Of a DNA stretch of 32,305 bases, positions 7,215-15,279 are shown piece after piece. Made by a program: the position numbers and the translations under genes. The notes under the pieces are model-generated. The model did not search any database and was not told where the DNA came from. It saw only the letters and a list, made by a program, of their open reading frames with translations. How positions within the stretch are numbered: position 1 is the stretch's first letter; each line of letters begins with the position of its first letter. This DNA comes from Lachnospiraceae bacterium. GTDB lineage: Bacteria; Bacillota; Clostridia; Lachnospirales; Lachnospiraceae. Location of the stretch: the NCBI GenBank assembly GCA_949383255.1, contig CASJPF010000041.1, forward strand, positions 1 to 32,305, read 5' to 3'.

Positions 7215-8399
7215 ATGGCAAAGAAAATTGTATTAGCAGGTGCATGTCGTACAGCAATCGGTACTATGGGCGGTTCACTCAGCACAACCCCGGCTCAGGA
7301 ACTTGGCGCTATCGTGATTAAGGAAGCATTGAACAGAGCAGGTGTTCCAGCGGACAAAGTGGATCATGTTTATATGGGATGTGTAATTCAGGCAGGTCTT
7401 GGACAGAATGTTGCCCGTCAGTCATCCATCAAGGCAGGAATTCCAATCGAGACGCCGGCAGTTACAGTAAATGTGGTATGTGGTTCTGGTTTGAACTGTG
7501 TTAATATGGCGGCACAGATGATCTTGGCAGGCGATGCAGACATCGTGGTAGCAGGTGGCATGGAAAATATGTCAATGGCTCCTTTTGCACTTCCTAATGC
7601 ACGTTTCGGCTATAGAATGAACAATGGTGTGCTTGTTGATACTATGATTAAGGATGCTCTCTGGGATGCATTTAATGATTATCATATGATTCAGACAGCA
7701 GACAATATTTGTGACGAGTGGAAGATTACGCGCGAAGAGCTGGATGAGTTTGCATTGAAGAGTCAGCAGAAGGCAGAGGCTGCTCAGAAATCAGGTGCAT
7801 TTGACAAGGAAATCGTACCTGTTATGGTTAAGAAGAAAAAAGAAATGGTTGAGTTTAAGGTTGATGAGGGACCAAGAGCAGGTTCTACAATAGAAGGACT
7901 TGCAAAACTCCGTCCGATCAACAAGGATAAATATGTCACCGCTGGAAATGCTTCTGGTATCAATGATGGTGCGGCTGCAATTGTAGTGATGAGCGAGGAG
8001 AAGGCAAAAGAATTAGGCGTGACACCAATGGCTGAGTGGGTTGCAGGTGCTCTTGCGGGCGTAAGACCAGAAGTGATGGGAATCGGACCAGTTGCGGCGA
8101 CAAAGAAGGTTATGGCAAAAACAGGCATGAAGATTGAGGACTTTGATATTATCGAGGCAAACGAGGCATTTGCTGCACAGTCTATCGCAGTTGGCAGAGA
8201 TTTGGGTATTGATGTTGATAAGCAGCTTAATCCAAATGGTGGCGCGATTGCACTAGGACATCCAGTAGGCGCATCAGGATGCCGTATCTTAGTTACTCTG
8301 CTTCATGAGATGGAAGCCAAGGGTGCGAAGACAGGTCTTGCCACTCTCTGTATTGGCGGCGGCATGGGCTGCTCAACAGTCGTAAAGAAATATGAATAA
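7215..8399 (+). CDS. thl: Acetyl-CoA acetyltransferase (thiolase)
   Basis: This cytosolic enzyme condenses two acetyl-CoA to acetoacetyl-CoA, the entry step of butyrate synthesis. The 394 residues match the usual 391-394. The nucleophile is C89 ([10 protein letters not shown]), the catalytic histidine is H349 (GHPVGASG) and the second active cysteine is C379 (CIGGGMG). The start at 7215 has GGAGG eight bases upstream; an in-frame ATG at 7200 contains that ribosome binding site and is not used here. The loop usually reading HMG(I/T)TAEN is HMIQTADN in this protein, a small departure near the substrate pocket. It is the first gene of the operon. Confidence 0.96.
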   Translation: MAKKIVLAGACRTAIGTMGGSLSTTPAQELGAIVIKEALNRAGVPADKVDHVYMGCVIQAGLGQNVARQSSIKAGIPIETPAVTVNVVCGSGLNCVNMAAQMILAGDADIVVAGGMENMSMAPFALPNARFGYRMNNGVLVDTMIKDALWDAFNDYHMIQTADNICDEWKITREELDEFALKSQQKAEAAQKSGAFDKEIVPVMVKKKKEMVEFKVDEGPRAGSTIEGLAKLRPINKDKYVTAGNASGINDGAAAIVVMSEEKAKELGVTPMAEWVAGALAGVRPEVMGIGPVAATKKVMAKTGMKIEDFDIIEANEAFAAQSIAVGRDLGIDVDKQLNPNGGAIALGHPVGASGCRILVTLLHEMEAKGAKTGLATLCIGGGMGCSTVVKKYE

Positions 8400-8422
8400 T
8401 TAATAGAGAAAATAGGACTGTG

Positions 8423-8460
8423 GAAATTCTTGGCTGGTAGATATGCCAGCTAAGAATTTC
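8423..8460 (+). other. Stable intercistronic hairpin between thl and crt
   Basis: GAAATTCTTGGCTGG (8423-8437) pairs with CCAGCTAAGAATTTC (8446-8460), giving 15 pairs including one G-T wobble around an 8-base loop. There is no T-tract, so it is more likely an mRNA-processing or stability element (keeping thl transcript high) than a terminator. The role is inferred. Confidence 0.7.
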
Positions 8461-8499
8461 TGATATATGATAGAAAAAATAGGAAATATGGAGGTAAGT

Positions 8500-9285
8500 A
8501 TGGAGTATATACTTTATGAGGCAAACGGCGCAGTTGGAAAAATTACCATCAATCGCGAGAAGGCTTTGAATGCACTTAATTCGCAGGTGTTGGATGAGTT
8601 GAATGAGACGCTTGATGCGGTGAATCTCGACGAAGTGAGATGTCTGATTCTCACAGGCGCAGGTACAAAATCGTTTGTTGCAGGTGCAGATATCGGTGAG
8701 ATGAGTACGCTTACAAAGGCGGAAGGTGAGGCATTTGGCAAGAAGGGAAATGATGTATTTAGAAAGCTTGAGACATTTCCAATTCCAGTGATTGCGGCAG
8801 TCAATGGTTTTGCACTTGGCGGCGGATGCGAGATTTCAATGAGCTGTGATATTAGAATCTGCTCTGAAAATGCTGTGTTTGGTCAGCCAGAAGTTGGCTT
8901 GGGCATCACGCCGGGATTTGGTGGTACACAGAGACTTGCACGTCTTGTAGGTGCGGGTATGGCAAAGCAGATGATTTATACCGCTAGGAATATCAAGGCG
9001 GATGAGGCGCTTCGGATTGGTTTGGTAAATGCTGTATATCCGGCAGAAGAATTGATGGCACAGGCGGAGAAGATGGCGGCAGGTATCGCAAAGAATGCGC
9101 CGATTGCAGTGCGCAATTGCAAGAAGGCAATCAACGAAGGTCTTGATGTGGACATGGATGAGGCAATTGTGATTGAGGAGAAGCTGTTTGGCGACTGCTT
9201 TGAGACAGAAGATCAGAAATATGGCATGGCGTTTTTCTTGGACAAGAATAAGGAAAAAGTGAAAGAGCCATTCAAAAATTGTTAA
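8500..9285 (+). CDS. crt: 3-hydroxybutyryl-CoA dehydratase (crotonase)
   Basis: This enzyme dehydrates 3-hydroxybutyryl-CoA to crotonyl-CoA. It is 261 residues long, as usual for short-chain crotonases. Signature regions are SFVAGADIGEM (oxyanion-hole segment), NGFALGGGCEISMSCD with catalytic E111, and GQPEVGLGITPGFGGTQRL with catalytic E131. The start at ATG 8500 follows GGAGGT (8490-8495). ATG 8488, four codons earlier, is a possible alternative, and ATG 8467 is unlikely. It lies 100 bases after thl with a strong hairpin in the gap and 32 bases before hbd. Confidence 0.94.
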   Translation: MEYILYEANGAVGKITINREKALNALNSQVLDELNETLDAVNLDEVRCLILTGAGTKSFVAGADIGEMSTLTKAEGEAFGKKGNDVFRKLETFPIPVIAAVNGFALGGGCEISMSCDIRICSENAVFGQPEVGLGITPGFGGTQRLARLVGAGMAKQMIYTARNIKADEALRIGLVNAVYPAEELMAQAEKMAAGIAKNAPIAVRNCKKAINEGLDVDMDEAIVIEEKLFGDCFETEDQKYGMAFFLDKNKEKVKEPFKNC

Positions 9286-9317
9286 TAAAATAATGTAATA
9301 TTTAAGGAGGAGAAACA

Positions 9318-10160
9318 ATGAAGGTAGGTATTATTGGTGCTGGAACAATGGGTTCTGGCATTGCACAGGCTTTTGCGATGACAGATGGCTATGAGGTATG
9401 CTTATGTGATATTAAGCAGGAGTTTGCAGATGGTGGAAAGGCTAAGATTTTAAAGAATCTGAACTTCCTCGTAAGCAAAGAAAAGATTACACAGGAGAAA
9501 GCAGACGCGATTGCGGCTAAGATTGCTACAGGATTAAAGGATATCTGCACAGACTGTGATCTGGTGATTGAAGTTGCTCCTGAGAAAATGGAAATTAAGA
9601 AGACAACATTTAAGGAATTACAGGACATTGTAAAACCAGAGTGTATCTTTGCGACCAACACTTCTTCCCTTTCTATTACAGAGATGGGTGCAGGGCTTGA
9701 CCGTCCATTGATTGGTATGCATTTCTTTAATCCGGCTGACAGAATGAAGCTGGTAGAGGTGATTGCTGGTGCAAATACACCTGCAGATTTGGTAGAGAAG
9801 ATTAAGGGTATCGCTTCTGGGATTGGCAAGACTCCTGTTGAGGTCAATGAGGCAGCAGGTTTTGTTGTAAACAGAATCTTGATTCCAATGATTAATGAGG
9901 CGATTAATGTATATGCAGCAGGTGTTGCAAGTGTTGCAGATATCGATGTTGCAATGCAGCTCGGCGCAAATCACCCAATGGGACCTCTGGCACTTGGCGA
10001 TTACATAGGTTTGGACATTGTACTTGCAATTATGGAAGTGATTTATGCAGAGACTGGCGACTCTAAGTATGCGCCTTCGCCGCTTCTTAGAAAGATGGTG
10101 CGCGCTGGAAAACTTGGAAAGAAGACAGGTGTTGGATTCTACGATTACTCTAAGAAATAA
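9318..10160 (+). CDS. hbd: 3-hydroxybutyryl-CoA dehydrogenase
   Basis: This enzyme reduces acetoacetyl-CoA to 3-hydroxybutyryl-CoA with NAD(P)H. The 280 residues agree with the family. The Rossmann motif GIIGAGTMGSGIAQAFA (residues 4-20) binds the nucleotide. The catalytic residues S117 (ATNTSSLS), H135 (GMHFFNPADRMKLVE), N138 and E147 are all present, and the C-terminal helical domain contains LGANHPMGPLALGDYIGLD. AAGGAGGAG precedes the ATG. It is co-directional with crt and bcd in the butyrate operon. Confidence 0.96.
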   Translation: MKVGIIGAGTMGSGIAQAFAMTDGYEVCLCDIKQEFADGGKAKILKNLNFLVSKEKITQEKADAIAAKIATGLKDICTDCDLVIEVAPEKMEIKKTTFKELQDIVKPECIFATNTSSLSITEMGAGLDRPLIGMHFFNPADRMKLVEVIAGANTPADLVEKIKGIASGIGKTPVEVNEAAGFVVNRILIPMINEAINVYAAGVASVADIDVAMQLGANHPMGPLALGDYIGLDIVLAIMEVIYAETGDSKYAPSPLLRKMVRAGKLGKKTGVGFYDYSKK

Positions 10161-10179
10161 TTTACTTAGCAAAATTGCG

Positions 10180-10212
10180 GCAAGGCACTGTGCATTGTAC
10201 ACAGTGGCTTGC
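10180..10212 (+). other. Intercistronic hairpin between hbd and bcd
   Basis: GCAAGGCACTGTG (10180-10192) and CACAGTGGCTTGC (10200-10212) pair at 12 of 13 positions around a 7-base loop. No T-tract follows. Like the hairpin after thl it could mark mRNA processing or differential stability inside the operon. The rest of the 133-base gap to bcd shows no gene. Confidence 0.6.
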
Positions 10213-10293
10213 TGTTCATGGTAATTAAAAAACACCCGTATTCAGATATGGCAGTGTCGATTATAAAATGTTTTTAAAATGGAGGAAAATAAC

Positions 10294-11460
10294 ATGGATT
10301 TTACATTAAGTAAAGAGCATGAGATGGCGAGAACCCTTTTCAGAGAATTTGCTGAGAAAGAGGTGAAGCCTCTTGCAATCGAGGTAGATGAGACAGAAGA
10401 GTTCCCAAGAGCGACTGTTGAGAAGATGGCAAAAGCCGGTTTTATGGGTATTCCAATTCCGAAGGAGTACGGCGGACAGGGTTGTGATGTTTTGACTTAT
10501 GCGATGTGTGTTGAAGAATTAGCAAAAGTTTGTGGTACGACAGCAGTTATTGTTTCTGCGCATACATCTCTTTGCTGTGACCCGATTCTTACATATGGTA
10601 CAGAGGAGCAGAAGCAGAAGTATTTGCCTGATCTTGCAAGTGGTAAGAAAATTGGAGCTTTTGGTTTGACAGAGCCAGGTGCTGGTACAGATGCACAGGG
10701 ACAGCAGACAAAGGCTGTGTTAGAAGGCGATGAGTGGGTGCTCAACGGTTCTAAGATTTTCATCACAAACGGTAAGGAAGCAGATGTCTATGTAATCTTT
10801 GCGATTACAGGAATGATTGAGAAGCGCGGCAGAATGACAAAAGAGATTTCTTCTTTTATTGTGGAGAAGGGTACACCAGGATTCTCATTTGGTACAAAAG
10901 AGAAGAAGATGGGTATTCGCGGTTCATCAACTTACGAGTTGATCTTTACAGATTGCCGTATTCCAAAGGAAAATATGTTAGGACAGCAAGGTAAAGGCTT
11001 TGGCATTGCAATGCATACGCTAGATGGCGGACGTATTGGTATCGCAGCACAGGCACTTGGTATTGGCGAGGGTGCACTTGAGAGAACAATTGCGTATGTG
11101 AAGGAAAGAAAACAGTTTGGACGTGCAATTGGCGCTTTCCAGAATACACAGTTCCAGCTTGCTGACATGGCGACAAAGGCTCAGGCAGCACAGTTTATGG
11201 TATATAAAGCAGCATGTACAAAAGACCAGTACACAAAAGATCACAAGACTTCTTATAATGTAGAAGCAGCTATGGCGAAATTATATGCTGCTGAGATGGC
11301 TATGGAAGTGACTACAAAGGCAGTACAGTTGCATGGTGGCTATGGATACACAAGAGAATACGAAGTAGAGCGTATGATGAGAGATGCCAAGATTACAGAG
11401 ATTTATGAAGGAACAAGTGAAGTTCAGAGAATGGTTATCTCCGCTAATCTGTTAAAGTAG
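10294..11460 (+). CDS. bcd: Butyryl-CoA dehydrogenase (short-chain acyl-CoA dehydrogenase)
   Basis: This FAD enzyme reduces crotonyl-CoA to butyryl-CoA in complex with EtfAB, coupling it to ferredoxin reduction by flavin-based electron bifurcation. The 388 residues contain the acyl-CoA dehydrogenase signatures GAFGLTEPGAGTDAQG and QLHGGYGYTREYEVERMMRDA, and the catalytic glutamate E372 in IYEGTSEVQRMV. The start at 10294 has GGAGG (10281-10285) upstream; the in-frame ATG at 10279 contains this site. It is followed 53 bases later by etfB. The etf genes directly behind it support a bifurcating Bcd rather than a beta-oxidation enzyme. Confidence 0.95.
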   Translation: MDFTLSKEHEMARTLFREFAEKEVKPLAIEVDETEEFPRATVEKMAKAGFMGIPIPKEYGGQGCDVLTYAMCVEELAKVCGTTAVIVSAHTSLCCDPILTYGTEEQKQKYLPDLASGKKIGAFGLTEPGAGTDAQGQQTKAVLEGDEWVLNGSKIFITNGKEADVYVIFAITGMIEKRGRMTKEISSFIVEKGTPGFSFGTKEKKMGIRGSSTYELIFTDCRIPKENMLGQQGKGFGIAMHTLDGGRIGIAAQALGIGEGALERTIAYVKERKQFGRAIGAFQNTQFQLADMATKAQAAQFMVYKAACTKDQYTKDHKTSYNVEAAMAKLYAAEMAMEVTTKAVQLHGGYGYTREYEVERMMRDAKITEIYEGTSEVQRMVISANLLK

Positions 11461-11513
11461 AACAGTGTAAATTTCAGAAACGAAACCTAAAAGAATAATA
11501 AAGGAGAATAAAC

Positions 11514-12296
11514 ATGAAAGTTGTAGTATGTGTAAAACAGGTACCTGACACAAAGGGTGGCGTAAAGTTTAATCCTGATGGTACACTTGATAGAGCAGCT
11601 ATGCTGACAATCATGAATCCTGATGACAAGGCAGGTCTTGAGGCAGCATTGAGATTAAAGGACCAATATGGCGCAGAAGTAACTGTTGTTACAATGGGCC
11701 TTCCAAAGGCAGAGGAAGTTCTTCGCGAGGCACTTGCTATGGGTGCAGATAAAGGAATCCTTGTGACAGATAGAGTTCTTGGAGGAGCAGATACATGGGC
11801 TACCTCACAGACACTTGCAGGTGCAATTAGAAATCTTGATTATGATTTAATTATTACAGGTCGTCAGGCAATTGATGGTGACACAGCACAGGTTGGACCT
11901 CAGATTTCTGAGCACCTTGGAATTCCTGTAATCTCTTATGCGCAGAAGATACAGATTGAGGGTGACAGTGTTGTTGTTGAGCGTCAGTATGATGACAGAT
12001 ATCATGTATTAAAGGTTAAAATGCCATGTTTGATCACAGCGCTTGCTGAATTAAATGAGCCTCGTTATATGACTCCAGGTGGAATTTTCGATGCATATAA
12101 AGCTGAGATTACCACATGGGGTAGAGCTGACTTGAAAGATGTAGAGGATTCTAATCTTGGCTTAAAGGGTTCACCGACACAGATTGCAAGAGCATCTGAC
12201 AAGGTTAGAAAAGGAAAGGGTGAGAAGGTTACTTTAGACCCTTCTGAATCTGTAGAATACATTATGAACAAGTTAAAAGAGAAGCATGTGATCTAA
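11514..12296 (+). CDS. etfB: Electron transfer flavoprotein, beta subunit
   Basis: This is the small subunit of the Bcd-Etf complex. In bifurcating Etfs it carries the FAD that takes a hydride from NADH. The 260 residues begin MKVVVCVKQVPDT, with NPDDKAGLEAALRLKD, the DLIITGRQAIDGDTAQVGP segment and ALAELNEPRYMTPGGI, all typical of anaerobe EtfB. AAAGGAGAA precedes the ATG. It is 29 bases from etfA. Confidence 0.95.
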   Translation: MKVVVCVKQVPDTKGGVKFNPDGTLDRAAMLTIMNPDDKAGLEAALRLKDQYGAEVTVVTMGLPKAEEVLREALAMGADKGILVTDRVLGGADTWATSQTLAGAIRNLDYDLIITGRQAIDGDTAQVGPQISEHLGIPVISYAQKIQIEGDSVVVERQYDDRYHVLKVKMPCLITALAELNEPRYMTPGGIFDAYKAEITTWGRADLKDVEDSNLGLKGSPTQIARASDKVRKGKGEKVTLDPSESVEYIMNKLKEKHVI

Positions 12297-12325
12297 TAAC
12301 GCTTAAAGTATAATGGAGGTTTATC

Positions 12326-13369
12326 ATGAATTTAGAAGAATATAAAGGCGTGTTTGTCTTCGCACAGCAGGTAGATAACAAGGTAAGCAGTATTGCTCTT
12401 GAACTGATTGGCGAAGGAAAGAGACTTGCAGAGAAATTAGCAACGGAAGTGACAGCAGTATTGGTTGGAAGCGACGTAAAAGGGTTGGCAGACGAGCTTG
12501 CTGCTTACGGCGCAGATAAGGTGATTGTAGTAGATGATCCTGAATTAAAGGAGTACAGAACAGAGCCTTATGCACATGCACTGGCATCTGTTATCAATCA
12601 GTATAAACCTGAGATTTTATTGGTAGGTGCGACTGCAATTGGTCGTGACTTAGGTCCTAGGGTATCTGCTAGAGTACATACAGGTTTGACGGCAGACTGT
12701 ACTTCTCTTGAGATTGGTGATTTCCCAATCAATCCAGTTCCTGGAAAAGAGCAGAAGCACAATCAGTTGCTTATGACACGTCCTGCATTTGGTGGGAATA
12801 CAATTGCTACAATCGCATGTCCAGATTTCCGTCCTCAGATGGCTACTGTTCGTCCTGGTGTTATGCAGAAACTTGAGAAGAAAGAGGGCGCTAAGGCTGT
12901 TGTTGAAGAGTTCAATCCTGGATTTACACCAGACAACAAGTATGTGGAGATCGTAGAGGTTGTTAAGAACCTTACAGATACCGTTGACATTATGGATGCT
13001 AAGATTCTTGTATCTGGTGGTCGTGGTGTAGGAAGCCCAGAGAATTTCAGGATTCTTGATGATCTTGCAGAGGCGATTGGCGGCACAGTGAGCTGTTCTC
13101 GTGCAGTGGTAGATGCTGGCTGGAAGAGCAAAGATTTACAAGTTGGTCAGACAGGTAAGACTGTTCGTCCAAATGTATATTTTGCAATTGGTATTTCTGG
13201 TGCGATTCAGCATTTGGCAGGAATGGAAGAGTCTGATATTATTGTTGCAATCAATAAAGATGAGACAGCACCAATTTTTGATGTTGCTGATTATGGTATT
13301 GTGGGCGATTTAAATAAGATTGTTCCAATGCTTACAGAGCAGATTAAGGCGGCTGTTGCAAACAAGTAA
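12326..13369 (+). CDS. etfA: Electron transfer flavoprotein, alpha subunit
   Basis: This is the large subunit of the Bcd-Etf complex. The 347 residues show an N-terminal Etf domain and a C-terminal FAD-binding domain with VSGGRGVGSPENF, GWKSKDLQVGQTGKTVRP and the FAIGISGAIQHLAGM/INKDETAPIFDVADYGIVGD region that binds FAD. A GGAGGT site stands before the ATG. No extra N-terminal ferredoxin domain is present. It is the last gene of the operon, and a terminator follows. Confidence 0.95.
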   Translation: MNLEEYKGVFVFAQQVDNKVSSIALELIGEGKRLAEKLATEVTAVLVGSDVKGLADELAAYGADKVIVVDDPELKEYRTEPYAHALASVINQYKPEILLVGATAIGRDLGPRVSARVHTGLTADCTSLEIGDFPINPVPGKEQKHNQLLMTRPAFGGNTIATIACPDFRPQMATVRPGVMQKLEKKEGAKAVVEEFNPGFTPDNKYVEIVEVVKNLTDTVDIMDAKILVSGGRGVGSPENFRILDDLAEAIGGTVSCSRAVVDAGWKSKDLQVGQTGKTVRPNVYFAIGISGAIQHLAGMEESDIIVAINKDETAPIFDVADYGIVGDLNKIVPMLTEQIKAAVANK

Positions 13370-13394
13370 TTGCAGAATTATGAATTTTACATAA

Positions 13395-13429
13395 AACCTC
13401 AAAGAATTTATCCTTTGGGGTTTTTTTTT
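13395..13429 (+). terminator. Terminator of the butyrate operon
   Basis: AACCTCAAAG (13395-13404) pairs with CTTTGGGGTT (13413-13422; one wobble) around an 8-base loop and runs into nine Ts. It is a classic intrinsic terminator. Confidence 0.93.
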
Positions 13430-13566
13430 GTTGAAAGATGGAGTATAATCAAATAGATAGCGTGTGCATGGGAGTATCGTGCAATTGTATTTTGACAGTC
13501 GAAGAGCAGATATATGTCAGAGAGCTACATAATGGAAATAAATAATCGAAGATAAGGAGAATCAGA

Positions 13567-14109
13567 ATGGCATTAACAGAATTGAATACTTATACAGTAA
13601 ATGATATGTATAATCTTCCAGATGGGCAGCGGGCTGAACTGATTGATGGAAGGGTTTATTATATGGCACCTGCAACAAGGAATCATCAGCGGATTGTCGG
13701 GGAGCTTTTTGCGACAATTCGAGAACATATTCGTAGGAATAACTTTAAAGGTGAAGTAGATATCACACCATTTGGTGTGTTTATTGATGCGGATGACAAG
13801 AGTTACGTTGAGCCAGATATCTGCATTATCTGTGATGATAACAAGTTGGACGAGAGAGGTTGCAATGGTGCACCCGACTGGATTATTGAGGTGGTTTCCC
13901 CAGCAAGTCGAAGGATTGATTACACCACAAAACTATTTAAATACCGTGCTGCGGGAGTGCGTGAATATTGGATTGTGGATGCAGATAAGAGTCGAGTGAT
14001 GGTATATAACTTTTATCAAGATGACATGAAAGAGTACAGTTTTATTGAGGAAATTCCTGTTGGAATATACACAGATCTTACGGTTCGTATGTCGAATCTG
14101 GAATTGTGA
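13567..14109 (+). CDS. Uma2-family (DUF820) PD-(D/E)XK nuclease-like protein
   Basis: This 180-residue protein has the Uma2 layout: LPDGQRAELIDGRVYYMAPATRNHQRI near the N-terminus, then SYVEPDICIICDD (the acidic PD site) and the core DWIIEVVSPASRRIDYTTKLFKYRAAGVREYWIVD, which contains the E...K pair of the restriction-endonuclease-like fold. AAGGAG precedes the ATG. It stands alone between two terminators. The substrate of Uma2 proteins is not established; they are common in mobile and accessory regions. The 137-base gap before it holds a TATAAT (13444-13449) with no good -35. Confidence 0.85.
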   Translation: MALTELNTYTVNDMYNLPDGQRAELIDGRVYYMAPATRNHQRIVGELFATIREHIRRNNFKGEVDITPFGVFIDADDKSYVEPDICIICDDNKLDERGCNGAPDWIIEVVSPASRRIDYTTKLFKYRAAGVREYWIVDADKSRVMVYNFYQDDMKEYSFIEEIPVGIYTDLTVRMSNLEL

Positions 14110-14203
14110 TGTTGCAAAAAGCTTGTTGAACGAAAACTGGCAGGCGATATTGGGCATGTGGTCAGAGCTATTTAGGGCTCACTTTGTATATATGGATTAT
14201 TAT

Positions 14204-14236
14204 AAGTGGAGATCAGAGTTGATTTCCACTTTTTTT
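14204..14236 (+). terminator. Terminator after the Uma2 gene
   Basis: AAGTGGA (14204-14210) pairs with TCCACTT (14225-14231) around a 14-base loop, with seven Ts at 14230-14236. Confidence 0.75.
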
Positions 14237-14249
14237 AGTATGACGGGCA

Positions 14250-14435
14250 TGCTCCTGTTCTGTGGTGAAAGTCCACTTAGACGTAGCTGCCAATGAACTT
14301 TATAGTGACTCTCGACGTTTACACCGTAAGGTGTAGGCGAGAAGAAAAGATAGCGAAATCGTAGCCCTACGAACAGAAACCTGATAATAAGACGCATACG
14401 GCGGGTAAGTTGGCTAAAGGCAACGAAGCCCTAAA
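14250..14435 (+). other. Probable group II intron remnant (part of domain I)
   Basis: The stretch contains strings that I associate with the 5' ribozyme part of bacterial group II introns: GTGGTGAAAGTCCACT, then GATAGCGAAATCGTAGCCC, GAACAGAAACCTGATAATAA and GCGGGTAAGTTGGC. It is rich in short self-complementary stems, for example ACACC...GGTGT at about 14319. No reverse transcriptase ORF and no domain V/VI follow, so it would be a truncated relic. The assignment is from memory of sequence style and needs a covariance search. Confidence 0.45.
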
Positions 14436-14480
14436 GCTGTTTATGGATTTATCTGTTTTTGGGGCTACAGTTTTTATTTT
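14427..14480 (+). terminator. Possible terminator at the end of the intron-like relic
   Basis: AGCCCTAAA (14427-14435) can pair with TTTGGGGCT (14458-14466, one wobble) around a 22-base loop, followed by ACAGTTTTTATTTTTTC. The large loop and displaced T-tract make it a moderate candidate. Confidence 0.4.
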
Positions 14481-14674
14481 TTCTTTATAACCTTTTAAAA
14501 CAACCATGTTTATTCATTCACAATTTTCAACTTGTCATTTGTTTTTATAATCTGCACTATCTGCCATAGTATCACTTCCTTTCATTAAAGGCTAAAATAA
14601 TTAGTTACACTTCTTGTAGTGTACATTGATTATGGTATATTTGTAAATTGTGCAGATAGTATTATAGGGATTTG

Positions 14675-14698
14675 GGCGGCATAAAAACCGCCTTTTTT
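14675..14698 (+). terminator. Intrinsic terminator-like hairpin
   Basis: GGCGG (14675-14679), an 8-base loop and CCGCC (14688-14692) are followed by six Ts. No gene ends directly before it, so it may be left from a lost gene of an integrated element. Between 14467 and 14885 I see otherwise only AT-rich sequence, including a TACACT...AGTGTA palindrome near 14605 and no convincing gene. Confidence 0.6.
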
Positions 14699-14885
14699 GA
14701 TATCCCAATTCTACCCCAATTTTTACCCCAAAACTACACTAAAAAGAGATAAAACATGATAATCAAAGAGAAACAGAGACAACGTTATTGACTTTATACA
14801 AACCCAGTAATATTAAATTTTGAGACGAATCATCACAATCAGAGATTAAATTTGATAAATTCTCCAACTTTATACCACAAGTATA

Positions 14886-14914
14886 ATGACAAATTGTGCA
14901 AAGTGTGATATAAT
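14886..14914 (+). promoter_or_regulatory. Strong promoter of the 50-codon gene
   Basis: ATGACA (14886-14891) and a perfect TATAAT (14909-14914) are 17 bases apart. The ATG of the longest ORF coincides with this -35 box, which shows that the true start lies downstream. Confidence 0.7.
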
Positions 14915-14966
14915 TAAAAAAAATAAAAAAATGGCACACAGAAGTGCTGCCAGAGAGGAAACAATA

Positions 14967-15119
14967 ATGAACAGGACATTATCAATCAACGGAATGGATC
15001 TCCCAATTAGTAGAACATTTGAACAGGCGCTGTATTCCAAACAGAGTCTATCTTTTGCATGTCCATATAAGATGGGAAAAAGTTGGTTGAGTCGTGCCGA
15101 TATTAGGCTAGAGCGTTAA
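14967..15119 (+). CDS. Small protein of unknown function (50 residues)
   Basis: The start at 14967 is chosen because GAGAGGAAA stands 8 bases upstream and a strong promoter ends at 14914; the longer frame from 14886 would begin inside the promoter. The product begins MNRTLSINGMDLPISRTF and ends KSWLSRADIRLER, with two cysteine-free halves around SFACPYKMG. I do not recognise the family. It has its own promoter and a strong terminator, so it is a well-delimited transcription unit of about 270 bases. It could also be an RNA whose ORF is incidental. Confidence 0.5.
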   Translation: MNRTLSINGMDLPISRTFEQALYSKQSLSFACPYKMGKSWLSRADIRLER

Positions 15120-15162
15120 GTGTACATCGAAAAGGCATGAAGTATCATATTTATGATTATCA

Positions 15163-15213
15163 CCGCTTATCTTGTATGGAGGAAGTCTTACAGGATAGGC
15201 GGTTTTCTTTTTG
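15163..15213 (+). terminator. Terminator after the 50-codon gene
   Basis: CCGCTTATCTTGTA (15163-15176) pairs along its full length with TACAGGATAGGCGG (15189-15202), using two G-T wobbles, and is followed by TTTTCTTTTTG. Confidence 0.88.
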
Positions 15214-15222
15214 TTTTTCTGA

Positions 15223-15252
15223 TTGCATACACTGGAAAAAATTTGATAGAAT
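15223..15252 (+). promoter_or_regulatory. Probable promoter of rtcB
   Basis: TTGCAT (15223-15228) and TAGAAT (15247-15252) have 18-base spacing, and the -10 ends 27 bases before the start codon. Confidence 0.5.
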
Positions 15253-15279
15253 CAAAAATTGATTTAGGAAGGAGAAGAA

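Noticed and set aside
9618..10235. 205-codon minus-strand ORF opposite hbd
   Set aside because: It lies wholly opposite hbd, has no ribosome binding site and has a Cys/His-rich composition typical of antisense shadow frames.
14045..14296. 83-codon ORF overlapping the end of the Uma2 gene
   Set aside because: It runs through the Uma2 stop and the terminator at 14204-14236 and has no family features.
14535..14567. Minus-strand start ATGGCAGATAGTGC behind a GGAAGT site
   Set aside because: The frame stops after 10 codons; at best the relic of a decayed gene.
14700..14780. Integrase 3' end on the minus strand suggested by TTTTGGGGTAAAAATTGGGG
   Set aside because: The frame cannot be followed upstream into recognisable integrase sequence; all longer minus-strand frames there lack motifs.
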